DNA from: Muscardinus avellanarius
Taxonomy: Eukaryota > Chordata > Mammalia > Rodentia > Gliridae
Direction: 5' to 3'
Assembly (NCBI GenBank): GCA_963383645.1
Contig: OY726571.1
Location: 81,350,888 to 81,414,887, forward strand
Length of the DNA: 64,000 nt
In this document: one piece after another, positions 12,401 through 22,780 of the stretch
How the letters are laid out: the number at the start of each line of letters is the position of its first letter
Numbering within the stretch: position 1 is the stretch's first letter
Position numbers and translations under genes: made by a program
The notes under the pieces: model-generated
Seen by the model: the letters and a program-made list of their open reading frames with translations, nothing else
What the model was told of the DNA's origin: nothing
Database searches by the model: none

Positions 12401-13600
12401 CTGTGTCACTATTGAGTTCAACTGAAACAGAAAGACTTAAAAAAGAGCCCTGGGAGCATGGACATGTTAATTAGATTGATTCTTCCTGGAAAGGGCAAGA
12501 GGAAGAACTTTCTATCTTCTGAATCTAATTTTATTTAATTGAATGCTTGCCTGACATTAGTTCTCCATTCACTCCTGAAAGGCGAACACACAAGACCCTG
12601 AGGTAGACAGAAGATGTCAGCCCAAGCCAGACGGCTGGCACTCCTGTTCCCTTAGCATTAGGCACAAGGCTCCACTGACAGCAAGCCACAGAGCAAAGCA
12701 GCGAAAACGTATATGCCTATATGTCATATGGATTTCTAGAAGATCATACATCAGCATGCTGCTCTCCAAATCCAAGAGAGTGAGCACTCGTGCTCAGATG
12801 TCTCCTTCCACGGTGGCCAAGGCAGGGACTATTGTTACTACAGCGTGATGCATTGTGGATAAAGGGAGAAGAATGCTATGGATCGCCTCGTCCCATCCCT
12901 TCTTCAGTGAGGTCCAGCATGGATAAAGAACCTGGCAGGCACTGATTAAAGTCACTTAACCTCTTGGCATGTCCTAGTCCGAGAAAAGGTGCACTTTGCC
13001 CTGCTGTATCTTAAAGAGCAAACTTGTCTTCCAGTTGCAGAGGCTACATAAGTTAGCTTCCGGAAACATCCAGAAATTCCTTTCAGCTTCTCCCCAGGGG
13101 CACAGCCATCTCTCTTTGTCACTCTGTAAGAGCTGGGCTGTGATTTCCGTATTAAGTATTTACAGAGTGCCTGCTACATTCCAACACTGACATGGGGACC
13201 TCTCTTCTCCCCAAAACTGTACCTGGTCCAGCTTTGCCAGAGACCTGCCCAACTGGGAGCTATTCCCCAGAGCTTGAACCCTGGCAACCTTTCCAAGGCT
13301 GCTGGACTTGGTCAAGGGGCCTTAACCTTTTGAACCTGATGTTTTGTTTCTTTTCATTCCACGATTATTTTTCTCTCTCTCGGCTGTAGTAGCTTCTATC
13401 CTAGTGAGTCCTCCACTGGCCTCTCTATCTCTCATTGTTGTTACTTTCCATGGTAGATGCTAATATGATGGTCTTAATGTTTAAAATTTTCTGGCATCTG
13501 TGAAGTGGCTCCAAATGCACCGTTATCCATACTGCTCATGAGAAGAAACTGGAAAAGATAGGGGCCTTCTGAAAGTCCTCTAGAAGATTGAGAAGCCAAT
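12401..13600. other. Intergenic unique sequence
   Basis: No supported gene or recognisable repeat. Confidence 0.5.
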
Positions 13601-13609
13601 AACAGGGAG

Positions 13610-13790
13610 CAGGCAACATCTGAGTTTGGGCTATATGCCAGGCACTGTACACACCATCTCGCTTATTTTGTTCCCAGAGCGACCCTGGGAAATAGGTAGT
13701 GTGAGCATTCTCACCTAAAAATAAGGCATCCAGGGCTCAGAGATGTTGAATAACTTAGCCTGGGCACACAGCTTATGGCCCAGGCAGTTT
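13610..13790 (-). repeat. MIR element (reverse)
   Basis: It contains TATGCCAGGCACTGTAC, a diverged middle, and CTTAGCCTGGGCACACAGCT, the pattern of a reversed mammalian MIR. Confidence 0.65.
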
Positions 13791-15125
13791 ATTACCAAAC
13801 TGCCTATAATATTTGGTATACCAAACATTATGCTATACCAGCGCAACTCCTGGCTCCCAGCCTAGAGTTCCAAAAAGCACGGGAGGAAACAGCGAGGATT
13901 GGTGCAGAAATCCACAATATGCAAGTCTCATGGTTTGCCAAACTGTTGATAAACAAAGGGCACCATGTCTCCTTCCAGTGACAAAGTCCATTCCAGCTGC
14001 TGTCTTGACACCAGCCACACTCCAGGCGAGAGGAGCCCAGGCTGCCCCAGTATCCCCTCTGCTGTGAGGTCACACTGGAGAGAGGTTGAGGAGAGAATCT
14101 CATCCAGAAGAGGAGCTAATTCCTTACAATCCAGTGTTCTTGAACTCAGAGAAGCCAGGCTGGCAGGAATAAGGATCTCGGCTTTTATATCTGTCACATG
14201 TAGAGGACAGACATTACTTATCTCAAACCTCCCACAAGGAGATGCTCCAGAGTGGCTGGTCCCTTTAACACATGCAGATGGCAATCAGAGGAGCTTGTAC
14301 TTTCCCTGCCCCAGCCCCCAAGGCTGGGCATCATCTCTTTTTGTGGCCAGGCAGGTCCAGAGACCTGGGGGATGCCATGGCTGCTAAGCTTAGATATTCC
14401 TTAAAGTGCTTTTTATAGAAACCTAGAGAAAAAGGATCTGAACATCTACCCCCTTTTGTGCATGAATGTCACTATCAACACGATTTACATTATGACATGA
14501 GGCTATTATGCACCAATAAAAGCACATTATAAAAAATTAAAAGTTCAGGGCAGAGTTCCCCCTGACTTTTCAGATGTGCAATTTGGTGATGATGGAGTAA
14601 GAGGGACAGCAGGTGGAGGGAATTGGTAGTGCTCTGTCTGCGGAATCTCCGGGTGCACAGCACCTGCCGTCGGTTGGCACGGGTCTGTGCCAGCTGGTGT
14701 GTGGGGCTTTCAAGAGGCCACCTGGCTTTTCTTCCACAACATGGAAGATGGCCAGAGCAGAGCTGGGCACCAGGATAGCTCTGGTGACCATCGGCTCTGC
14801 CACCTGCCCTCGGCATGCTCTACGTGGTAGGCCCTGGAAGCTGGTGATGCAGAGTGGTGGGTGCCAGGTAGAGCCACTAGAGTTGGCTCTTGTCTTTGCT
14901 GATAGGGCAGCTATTGTGAGATGGGATGTGGAGGACAAAGTGAGGCACATCCCGGGATAAAGACAGGATAAGGGGTGGGGTACTGGCAGGGAACAGAGAC
15001 ATCTGCAGAGCGGCGGGCACAGACCACAGGCTTCCCCTGATCTACTGCAGGACAAAGGGATTAATAGAATAAAATTTGCACCAGCGGTGGCTGTTGGATT
15101 TATGTAAGTTTATTTAAATCTACAG
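13791..15125. other. Intergenic, moderately GC-rich sequence
   Basis: Several overlapping open frames occur on both strands (longest about 161 codons, minus, 14570-15055). None has a recognisable domain, and I do not call a gene. Confidence 0.5.
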
Positions 15126-15128
15126 CTG

Positions 15129-15785
15129 ATGCCAGGGTTTGAGTGAAGTTGTCCTCTAGAAAGTATGCAGGAGTTTAATCCCCAACGTCTAGATGGTATT
15201 GAAAGTACAAACTTAATGCAAGTATGATGCAACTATGGTGTTTAGAGCCAGGCCCCTGAGAAGTGATGAAATTAGATAAGGTGATTAGTTGGGGGGTTTT
15301 TTTGTTTGTTTGTTTGTTTTTTTTTTTTTTGCAGGTCTGGGGATGGAACCCAGAGGCATTTGACCTCCGAGCTACACCCCCTGCCCAATTTTTTATTCTT
15401 TATTTTGAAACAGGGTCTCACTGAGATGCAGAGGGCCTCACTAAGTAGCTGAGGCTGTCCGCAAACCGCAATCCTCCAGTCTCAGCCTCCCAAATGCTGG
15501 GATTACAAGCGTGCACCACCACGCCCGGCTTAGATAAGGTGATTAGGACTGAGCCCCCATCACTGAATCCTGCTGGCTTTATAAGGGAGGGGAGAAAGAC
15601 CACAGAGACAGAGATACACAGGTGTACCGCCAGTGTGATGCCATCAAGGGGGAGGGCGTTCCTTGCCAGAAACTGCATCGTGCTCTTTGTACTTTCAGTC
15701 TCTGTGAGTTAAATAAACTTTATTTATGCAAAGTAGCCTTCACTGGGTATTTCATTATAGTAGCAAAAAGTTGACTGATAAGTTT
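15129..15785 (+). mobile_element. MaLR-type (MLT1-like) LTR, split by a SINE
   Basis: The left part (TTTGAGTGAAGTTGTCCTC ... AATCCCCAACG ... AAGGTGATTAG) and the right part (CTTTATAAGGGAGG ... CTCTGTGAGTTAAATAAACTT ... AAAGTTGACTGATAAG) follow the order of mammalian MaLR LTRs. AATAAA lies at 15712-15717. A SINE at 15289-15529 interrupts it. This is an old non-coding endogenous-retrovirus LTR. Confidence 0.65.
15289..15529 (-). mobile_element. B1-dID-type SINE inside the LTR
   Basis: It is flanked by an exact 17-bp target-site duplication TTAGATAAGGTGATTAG (15272-15288 and 15530-15546). Its T-rich tail holds (GTTT)n. Confidence 0.95.
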
Positions 15786-15844
15786 CTTTATCTGGAAAAC
15801 TGGGGATAATGTGTCTTAAAGTTATTGTGAAAATTGAACGTGAA

Positions 15845-16032
15845 CGCCGGGCGTGGTGGCGCACGCTTGTAATCCCCACGCTTGGGAGGCGGAGACAGGA
15901 GGATCGCGCAAGTTCAAATCCAGCCGCACTGGCTTAAGAGACCCTGTTTCCAAATAAAAAGTATAAAATAGGTCTGGGAGTGTATCCCAGAGGTAGAAGG
16001 GTTTCCAGGAACCCCAGTACCACCAAAAAAAA
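15845..16032 (+). mobile_element. B1-dID SINE, 'CTTAAGAGACC' subfamily
   Basis: It starts CGCCGGGCGTGGTGGCGCAC, has CTGGCTTAAGAGACCCTG in the linker and ends GTTTCCAGGAACCCCAGTAC. The duplication AAAATTGAAYGTGAA flanks it (15830-15844, 16033-16047). Confidence 0.92.
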
Positions 16033-16240
16033 AAAATTGAATGTGAATTTATTAAAAAGTTCTGCCATATAATAAGTGTTTAAAAAATAGTAATTTCCAT
16101 AGCTCGCTGAGTGGAATGGTCCCAGATGGTCTCAGCCAGGTCAGGGTTGTCTCTAGCCCACAAGATCCTCAGGAGGGCTGAGTGGTTCTAGAGGCAAACA
16201 CATCCCAAGAGCCATCTCAGATGAGACTTTGAGTGGAGAC

Positions 16241-16242
16241 GA

Positions 16243-16338
<96 letters not shown>
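16241..16338. repeat. (GA)n microsatellite
   Basis: About 98 nt of nearly pure GA with a few GACA interruptions. Confidence 0.97.
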
Positions 16339-16619
16339 GCTGCCTGCCTTTTGAAGCCAACTGTTTATCCAAGGGTAGTTCAGTATTTTGGAAAATCACC
16401 CCACCAATATTAGTACTGCTCCTAGTACCTGAGTCACCAGCATGCTCCGTAGAATCATCTGCATTTTATAACTGTCACACTATGAGGATTCTGTGGAGGT
16501 GAAAATCCCTCACTAATCTACTATCTTTCCATGTATGGTATTACAAGTTATGGTCTATATTATTTTATTATGAAGTATTGCCCTTTATATTACACTGAGG
16601 ACATTATAGTATTTTATCT

Positions 16620-17125
16620 AAAACAGATGAATTAAAATGTAATTAACATATCCATGTAACTTAACTTTTTAAAGTATATAATTCAGTGGCTTTTAGTCTA
16701 TTCACAATTGTGTGTATCCATCACCACAATCAGTTTTGTAATATTTTTATCACCCTCAAAAGAAATCCCACTTTCCTTAGACTTAATATCTATCATCCAA
16801 AAAAAAAATATCTATCATCCCCCTGCCAACCCATGCTGGGCAACCATGCACTGGCTTCCATGTTCTGGATATTTCATAAGTGGAATTATGCAGTATATTA
16901 TACTTTGTGACTGGCCTCTTTTACTCCATATTTTCAAGATTCATTCATGTACTTTATTCTTCTTTATTATGGAATGTTTCCATTGTTCAAATATTCTGTA
17001 TTTTATTTACCCACTGGACATTTGGGGTTATTCCACTTTTTAGTTATTATAAATACTGCTACTCTGAGCATTTGTGTATACCTGTTTGTGTAGATATTCT
17101 TGCATTTTAAAAAATTAAGGCATGT
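16620..17125 (-). mobile_element. L1M 3'-end fragment (reverse)
   Basis: It reads TATAATTCAGTGGC, TGTATCCATCACCACAATC, TAAGTGGAATTATGCAGTAT, CTGGACATTTGGGGTTATTC: the reverse of old eutherian L1M 3' sequence. It contains a small duplication, ATATCTATCATCC, around 16785-16820. Confidence 0.75.
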
Positions 17126-17521
17126 TTATGGGAGAAAATTTGCTATGAGGAACCATCAATGCTGAGGGGGGTTTGGGTTATACTGGTATAATAAAATTTT
17201 TGCTAAAGGCAAGCAAAGGTGGTCAGACATTATCTGGGGAATGGTGGAGGATGTGGAACACAATCAGATGCTGCAGGTAATTAGCTCTCCAGAGCACATG
17301 GTAGGCAACTGGGCTTTTTCTGAATTGACTTAGCAGAGAAAACTCCCTGACAGTATTATCTGCCTGTCCACAGAGAGGGTACACTCTGTCTTCTTCCATC
17401 CCAGACCAGCTTAGCAGGGAAGGCTGTGTCTGTGAGGAGGGTCTGTGCCTGTCCAGTGTCCCAGCAGGTGCTACATATCCTTTGTAAATAAGAAAATATT
17501 AGAAAGCTTCTTATGCCCATA
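17126..17521. other. Intergenic unique sequence
   Basis: No gene or repeat was recognised up to the L1 target-site duplication at 17522. Confidence 0.5.
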
Positions 17522-17554
17522 TCATAGACATTATTTTTTTTTCTTTTTTTATTG

Positions 17555-17692
17555 GTGCACTGTATTCATACATCATAGTAGGATACATACTTTTGTAGAC
17601 ATACATGCACACTTTTCCCAGTCAGCCCCCACCCAATCCCCACCCCGTTCTCTCCCTATCCCTCCCTCCCATGCTTGGCTTAGTAGTTGACA
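17555..17692 (-). mobile_element. L1 3' UTR and tail of the composite element
   Basis: The reverse complement ends ...GATGTATGAATACAGTGCACCAATAAAAAAAG, similar to the 3' end of the decayed L1 near 12340-12400. A CT-rich stretch (17640-17675) mirrors the purine-rich L1 3' UTR. Confidence 0.75.
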
Positions 17693-17869
17693 TCTAGTAT
17701 TATGGCAATTTATCTAAAATTAAAAATGATAATCTCACATAACAGTTTCATTTGTCTGATACCAAACTTTTGATGACTTAAAGATAACATTTCAATATTT
17801 CTTTTTGCTTTCTTTCTTACCAGAGAATATTTTTTTCTATTTTTTAGGTGAAACTATCATATATTTATA

Positions 17870-18785
17870 TATTTATTTTTCAGAAAAAAATCTATCCTAA
17901 TATGGAATATGGAGTCTAGGTACCCAAAACGATCTTGAAAAAGAACAAAGCTAGAAGATATATATTTTCTGATTTCAAACCATATAAAGCTACAATAATT
18001 GAAACAGTGTAGTACTATTCTAAAGGCAGATATATAACCATTGGAGTTAAATAAAAGCCTAGAGCTAAATTCTTCCCTATATTGTCAAGTTATTTATTTA
18101 TTTTTTTTGTGGTACTGGGGTTCCTGGAAGCCCTTCTTCCTCCGGGCTACACTCCAAGACCTATTTTATATTTTTGAAACAGGGTCTCTTACGCCAGCGC
18201 GGCTGGCTTCGAACCTGCGTGATCCTCCTGTCTCCGCCTCCCAAGTGCGGGTATTACAAGCGTGCGCCACCACGCCCGGCTCAAGTTATTTTTGACAAGG
18301 TTTCCACGAACATTTGGTGGTGGAAATGATAATCTTTTAACTAAATATTGTTAAAAAATAATAATTACATGGAAAAGAATAAAATTGGACCCTTACCTAA
18401 TCCCATATACAAATATTAACTCAAAATAGATAATAGACCTAAATATAAATCTTAAGACTATAAACTTTTAGGAGAAAATCTGGGTCATAAAACCTCACAA
18501 CATTGAAATTGGCAGTGATTTCTTGGTTATGATTTCAATGGCACAGGCAACAGAGGAGTATACAGACTCCCTAAAAAATAAAAAAAAAATTTTATATCCA
18601 AAGACAATGTAAACAGAGTTAACAGTTACTAATAGAATGGGATAAAATATTTCCAATTGCTATATCTGAAGGTATATTAATATTCCAACTAGAAATCCTA
18701 AAAATTAACAACAATAAAGGCAAACAATACCATTTAGAGATAGGTAAAAGACTAACATAAATAATGAATCTCCACAGATAACCAA
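17870..18785 (+). mobile_element. Old L1M ORF2 C-terminal fragment (plus orientation)
   Basis: The sequence follows the conserved L1 ORF2 3' region: AATATGGAATATGG, CTTGAAAAAGAACAAAGC, CTGATTTCAAACCATATAAAGCTAC, TTTTTGACAAGG, AATTGGACCCTTACCTAATC. It is diverged, with stops. It lies opposite to the L1 pieces on either side and is interrupted by a SINE at 18096-18280. Confidence 0.8.
18096..18280 (-). mobile_element. B1-dID SINE, 'CTTAAGAGACC' subfamily, nested
   Basis: The exact duplication TCAAGTTATTT flanks it (18085-18095, 18281-18291). The reversed element reads GGTACTGGGGTTCCTGGAAG ... CGCCACCACGCCCGGC. Confidence 0.92.
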
Positions 18786-18787
18786 TC

Positions 18788-19750
18788 TTAATTGTCTGTT
18801 GGATGGAAACTCTTGTTTCTCTGGTTTTGGTGTGTGTTACCTATTTCTTCTTTGTAGTTAATTTCTTTGAGTATTTTCTCTAGTGCTGGTTTTGAAGACA
18901 TAAATTCCTTCAGTTTCTGTTTGTCATGGAAGCTTCTTATTTTTCCATCTAATTTGATAGAAAGTTTTGCTGGGTAGGAAATTTTTGGCTGGAAGTTGTT
19001 TTCTTTCAGAGTTTGGAATATGTTACTCCAAGCCCTTCTGGCTCTCATGACTTGGTTTGGGAAGTCTGGAGTGATTCTAATTGGTTTGCCTCTGAATGTC
19101 ACTTGGCCCTTTGTTTTTGTTGCCTTTAAGATTCTCTGCTTGGCTTCCACATTGGTCATTTTGACAATTATGTGGCGTGGGGATCCTCTTCTCCGATCCT
19201 GTCTAAAGGGAGTTCTGTAAGTTTCCTGGACCTTTGTATCAACCTCTTGCTCTATGTTTGGAAAATTTTCTGCTATTACTTCTTTGAAGAGATTGTTGAT
19301 CCCTTTGGTTTCACTTTCTTTTCCCTCCTCTATTCCAATTATTCTTAGGTTAACTCTCTTAAAATGGGCCCATATTTCTTCAATATCAGATTCCTGTTGT
19401 CGGATATTTTTTTCTAGATTAGAAACTATGAGTTCATTTTTGGATTGCTCATCTTCTAAGAGCGAGATTCTGTTCTCCATGTGTTCTAATCGGTTGTTTG
19501 TGCTTTGAATTGAGGCCTTTACTTCATTAATTGCATCCTTTATCTCTTTTTGGCTCTCCCTGAGTTCTTTTCGAAGCACCTCTATTATTTCTACAGTTAT
19601 TTTCCTGATTTGATCTTCTAGAAATCTCTGATTTTCTGTTTTATCGGGTTCTGATGTTGTGGGGTTGTGGGAATCAATTGCTCCAGTATTATTCCTCTTT
19701 CCCATGATTTCCGATGTTTGTGCCTTCTCTGGGTTCTTCCCTTGGGTCAC
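18788..19750 (-). CDS. L1 ORF1 protein, intact reading frame
   Basis: The frame is uninterrupted: 320 codons and a stop. L1 ORF1p is a trimeric RNA-binding chaperone that coats L1 RNA in the cytoplasm. The visible order fits the family: a charged N-terminus, a long coiled coil (about residues 45-130, with heptad-like NRLEHMENRISLLEDEQSK), an RNA-recognition-like domain (about 130-230, with LRIIGIEEG) and a C-terminal domain (about 230-320, with RHIIVKMTNVEAKQRIL and GQVTFRGKPIRITPDF). The length is close to typical mammalian ORF1p. No ORF2 follows in this orientation, so the copy could move only with enzyme supplied by another L1. I cannot tell from sequence whether it is expressed. Confidence 0.85.
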   Translation of the reverse strand: MTQGKNPEKAQTSEIMGKRNNTGAIDSHNPTTSEPDKTENQRFLEDQIRKITVEIIEVLRKELRESQKEIKDAINEVKASIQSTNNRLEHMENRISLLEDEQSKNELIVSNLEKNIRQQESDIEEIWAHFKRVNLRIIGIEEGKESETKGINNLFKEVIAENFPNIEQEVDTKVQETYRTPFRQDRRRGSPRHIIVKMTNVEAKQRILKATKTKGQVTFRGKPIRITPDFPNQVMRARRAWSNIFQTLKENNFQPKISYPAKLSIKLDGKIRSFHDKQKLKEFMSSKPALEKILKEINYKEEIGNTHQNQRNKSFHPTDN

Positions 19751-20513
19751 TATGACTTCCCTTAAGGTGTTCTGGATCTCGAGTCAGTAGTATCTCGGAC
19801 CCCACTACTCCTTTACTGGGTTTTATCACAGAGTCTCCGACCCAGAGAGTCGATAGAGGCTGCTTTAGACTGTGGGGGGTGCCAGGTTGCACGTTCTCCT
19901 ATGGTGTGATATCTCTGCCACTGCCCCTCCCCCACTGGGTCAAGTCCCAGGGAGTACAGTACTGGGATTTCTCCTCTGTGGCCCGCAATTTGACTCACTG
20001 TTCTTGAGTACACAGATGTAGCTGTACTGGCCTCGCTGAATTAGCTGCTGCTGCCACCGGTGGCAATATGGCGCCGCTGCTACTCCCTCGGCTATGGTGC
20101 TGGCGTTTTTTTTCTTCTTGATTTTGATTTCTACTCTGAATCCCTGCAGCGTGTGCGGAGCTCGGCCACTGGGAGCTTTAGATGCTCTCTGCGCTGAGAA
20201 ATTCCGCCTAGCTGTTTCGCAGTGGCTCACATCGGCTTGCTGTAGCCGTCCAGTGAATTTGCCACTGCCGCCGGCAGTATGGCGCTGCTGCCGCATCTGC
20301 CGCGTCTGCCGCGTCCTCGGGCGCAAGGCTGGTGTATCTCCTCTGTGGCTATGTTCTCAGTCCGCTTTCTCTCTGGAGTCTGGTGATTTTTTGTTTCACT
20401 GGTGATGGTGTTTTCTGGCTATGAAAGGCGCTGACTTTGTGGTAATGGAGATTTGTTGTTAGTGGGGCTCTTAAGCCCCGCTTTTCTCGGTCGCCATCTT
20501 CCCGGAAGTTCCC
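19751..20513 (-). promoter_or_regulatory. L1 5' UTR / internal promoter
   Basis: This GC-rich stretch precedes ORF1. The 5' terminus (20513 reading leftward) begins GGGAACTTCCGGGAAGATGG, including a YY1-type AAGATGGCG near 20492-20501, the position where L1 promoters carry YY1 sites. Many GCCGCTGCTGCC-like motifs and CpGs lie at 20040-20330. It lies about 4.2 kb upstream of SCGN and is read away from it. Confidence 0.75.
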
Positions 20514-20528
20514 TCATAGACATTATTT

Positions 20529-21125
20529 ATTTTAGCTTTTATTAGTAACAAGCCAGCATTTTGATCTCCATGGGCCTGACTCTGCTATTTCTCAGTTTGG
20601 GAAGGAAGAGAGTATTGTTTTTAAGTCTATGTCCTGCCAAAGTGAGCAGAGAAGGAGGCGTTAATTAATAGACCCCTAAAATGAACAGGACAGGAAACTG
20701 GAAACATGACCTCCTCCTGAGGTCATACTCTGTTTCAGTCCTGTCTCATTTCCTTCTGTCCATCTCTGGACAGGGCCCCAAAGAGAGGCTTTTAGACAGA
20801 AAAGTAAAACAACAATCTTATGTTTGGAATGAAGATGTTACCCACAGGTTACTCTGCCATTCTGTTTGGACCTAGCATGCAAGTATTTGGCATCTAGATT
20901 TGCCAAATTTCTGTCAAGGAAATACCAGCTGAGGTAATGTCAGCAAACAACTTGAAATCACCCAGGTAAATATTGACATATCTCTGGGCTTCCTGAATGC
21001 CGAACACCCCAGCAGTTGCTGAGGTGCATTTTGTCAATTCAGAGGCAGATGCTCCCAGGCAACAAGTCAATCCTTGTTATGTTTGTTTGAGGGATTTCTT
21101 TCCTCCTCCTCCTTCTCTTCCTGCT
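20529..21125. other. Intergenic unique sequence
   Basis: No gene or repeat was recognised. Confidence 0.5.
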
Positions 21126-21127
21126 TT

Positions 21128-21202
21128 TGTGGTATTAGAATAAAACCCAGTTGCTTGTGCGTGCTAGGCAAGAACTCTGCCCCTGAGCTATACCCCAGTC
21201 CT
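21128..21202 (-). mobile_element. ID element (undeleted, BC1-like)
   Basis: The reverse reads ACTGGGGTATAGCTCAGGGG, CTTGCCTAGCACGCACAAGC and a degenerate B box. It keeps the central segment missing from the dID halves of the other SINEs here. Confidence 0.75.
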
Positions 21203-21240
21203 CTTTGAGGAGTTTAAGTCAGACTCTCCCATCAAAGTTT

Positions 21241-21571
21241 GATTTAGCTTTGGCTATCACTGATTTAAAAAGTATTGTGCATTATAATTCTAAATGATAT
21301 GTAGCTTCTATATAATTTAAAAATTACAGTCTTATTTAGGAGACCTGCAACTTAAATTCTCATCTTCAAGATTTGAAATATGTTAATATTAAAATCTCCA
21401 AGAAAATTTAAATTAATAAACATATTTGAATTTGTTTAAAAAGAGAAAATAAATTCAATAATGTCTTTATTCTCTATGGTCACCTAGATTTAACTTTGCC
21501 TATCACTGATTTCAAAAGTATTGTGTATTACAATTCTAAATGATATGTAAGCTTCTATATAACTTAAGAAT
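21241..21571 (+). repeat. Direct repeat pair, about 85 bp each
   Basis: Copy A (21241-21325) and copy B (21487-21571) share TATCACTGATTT, AAAGTATTGTG, AATTCTAAATGATATGTA and GCTTCTATATAA with scattered differences, roughly 90% alike by eye. Sequences beyond the copies differ. Confidence 0.85.
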
Positions 21572-22048
21572 GTAGAAACAAAGGGGGGAAGTGAGAAAGA
21601 AAATTATTTTTAGAGGTGATGCTATGCTTTTACATTATTGCATTTGTGATAAAATGGCTGCATATGTGGCTGGGAAAATATTTACAGTTTCTATTAATTT
21701 TGACAGATGTAAAGATCTAAAAGAATTGGTTTTGTGCTTTTGCATAGTTATTAGAGTCTCCTTCCATAATTTAGTGATAGATAGCCCTTTAAGAAAAAAA
21801 AAAAAACCAGTATATTTGGGACAATATAGAAAGACTAACTAGTCACTGTGCCAGATGCCACATGTTGTGGGATGGGGCTGGAGAGAGCAGGAGGGACCTG
21901 GATGAGCCACTTAAATGTCACAGATTTTGGTACACATCCCACCTCTTAATAAATCCTATGCTACTAAACAATCAGCATAAAATAATTTGTAACTACTACT
22001 TCAGAATCAATCTCATTCAGAGATTTTCTTTTTAAATTGTTAATGTAA

Positions 22049-22240
22049 GCCGGGCGTGGTGGCGCACACTTGTAATCCCAGCGCTTGGGAGGTGGAGACA
22101 GGAGGATCGCACAGGTTCAAAGTCAGCCTCGCTGGCTTAAGAGACCCTGTTTCCAAATAAAAATATAAAAATGCATCTGGGAGTGTAGCCAGGAGGTAGA
22201 AAGGTTTCCAGGAACCTCAGTACAACCAAAAAAAAAAAAA
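22049..22240 (+). mobile_element. B1-dID SINE, 'CTTAAGAGACC' subfamily
   Basis: It starts GCCGGGCGTGGTGGCGCAC. The exact duplication AAATTGTTAATGTAA flanks it (22034-22048, 22241-22255), followed in the element by a poly(A) tail. Confidence 0.95.
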
Positions 22241-22359
22241 AAATTGTTAATGTAAGAGAAATAGGTGTTCTCTTTCACTTCTAATGGGAAAATAAATTGG
22301 TAAAATCAAGATGGAGTCTCTTTTAACATTATATATTGAAAACTTGAATTGTTATGTAT

Positions 22360-22780
22360 TATTCAGCCTAGTATTTGTGCATTTAGAATTATACCCCAAA
22401 GAAATAATTATGGGAGTGTGCCAACACTTAGGTGATAGTGGAAACCTAGGGAAAATTTAAAGTCCAAACAGAAGGGCTTTAAGTAAACTATAATGCCATC
22501 ATTAAAAGAACATTATAGGGGAATATTATGATATGATTCATAATAACAAGAGAAACAGGCAAATTACCGAGCAGTATAATCCAGTTTGCGCATATAAAAA
22601 GTGACTAGGAGGACATACACCTGCATATTATTATTTTTGGCTGTCTGCATGGTCAAATTATGGAGGAATATTTTCTTTTAAGCTTCTAGTTTATATGATT
22701 TAAATAAGATTTATTGTTTGTGTGATTGCAAAGGAAACGATAAAAGGGATATTTTAGAAAGTATCAGCTCTATTTCCAGT
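22360..22780 (+). repeat. Possible old L1M/HAL1 3'-end fragment
   Basis: Phrases such as ATACCCCAAAGAAATAATTATGGG and a following AT-rich, degenerate 3' UTR-like run recall ancient L1 3' ends. Weak evidence. Confidence 0.35.

Larger units (their letters stand above)
17537..20513 (-). mobile_element. Composite ORF1-only L1 (HAL1-like layout)
   Basis: A 15-bp exact duplication TCATAGACATTATTT flanks the whole block (17522-17536 and 20514-20528). Reading on the minus strand there is a complete 5' UTR beginning at 20513 with a YY1-type AAGATGGCGACC, an intact ORF1 (19750-18788), about 1.1 kb of other sequence (18785 to about 17693), then an L1 3' UTR (about 17690-17555) and a poly(A) tail (T-rich at 17537-17552). 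ORF2 in the element's own orientation is absent. The middle contains an older L1 ORF2 fragment in the opposite orientation, plus a SINE. The half-L1 (HAL1) class has ORF1 without ORF2, so this copy resembles it in layout. Whether it is a family or a one-off cannot be told from one locus. Confidence 0.8.

Noticed and set aside
14570..15055. Minus-strand frame of 161 codons
   Set aside because: Cys/Pro/Ser-rich, no domain, overlapped by a 115-codon frame on the other strand; fits chance in GC-rich DNA.
16217..16399. Frames over (GA)n encoding ER/SL repeats
   Set aside because: Microsatellite translation; no protein is expected.
17870..18785. Twin-priming (5' inversion) of the minus-strand L1
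   Set aside because: Twin priming inverts the 5' part; here the 5' UTR and ORF1 keep the same orientation as the 3' end and only the middle differs, and it looks older.
21128..21202. tRNA gene
   Set aside because: It has A- and B-box-like motifs but matches an ID SINE, without a cloverleaf.
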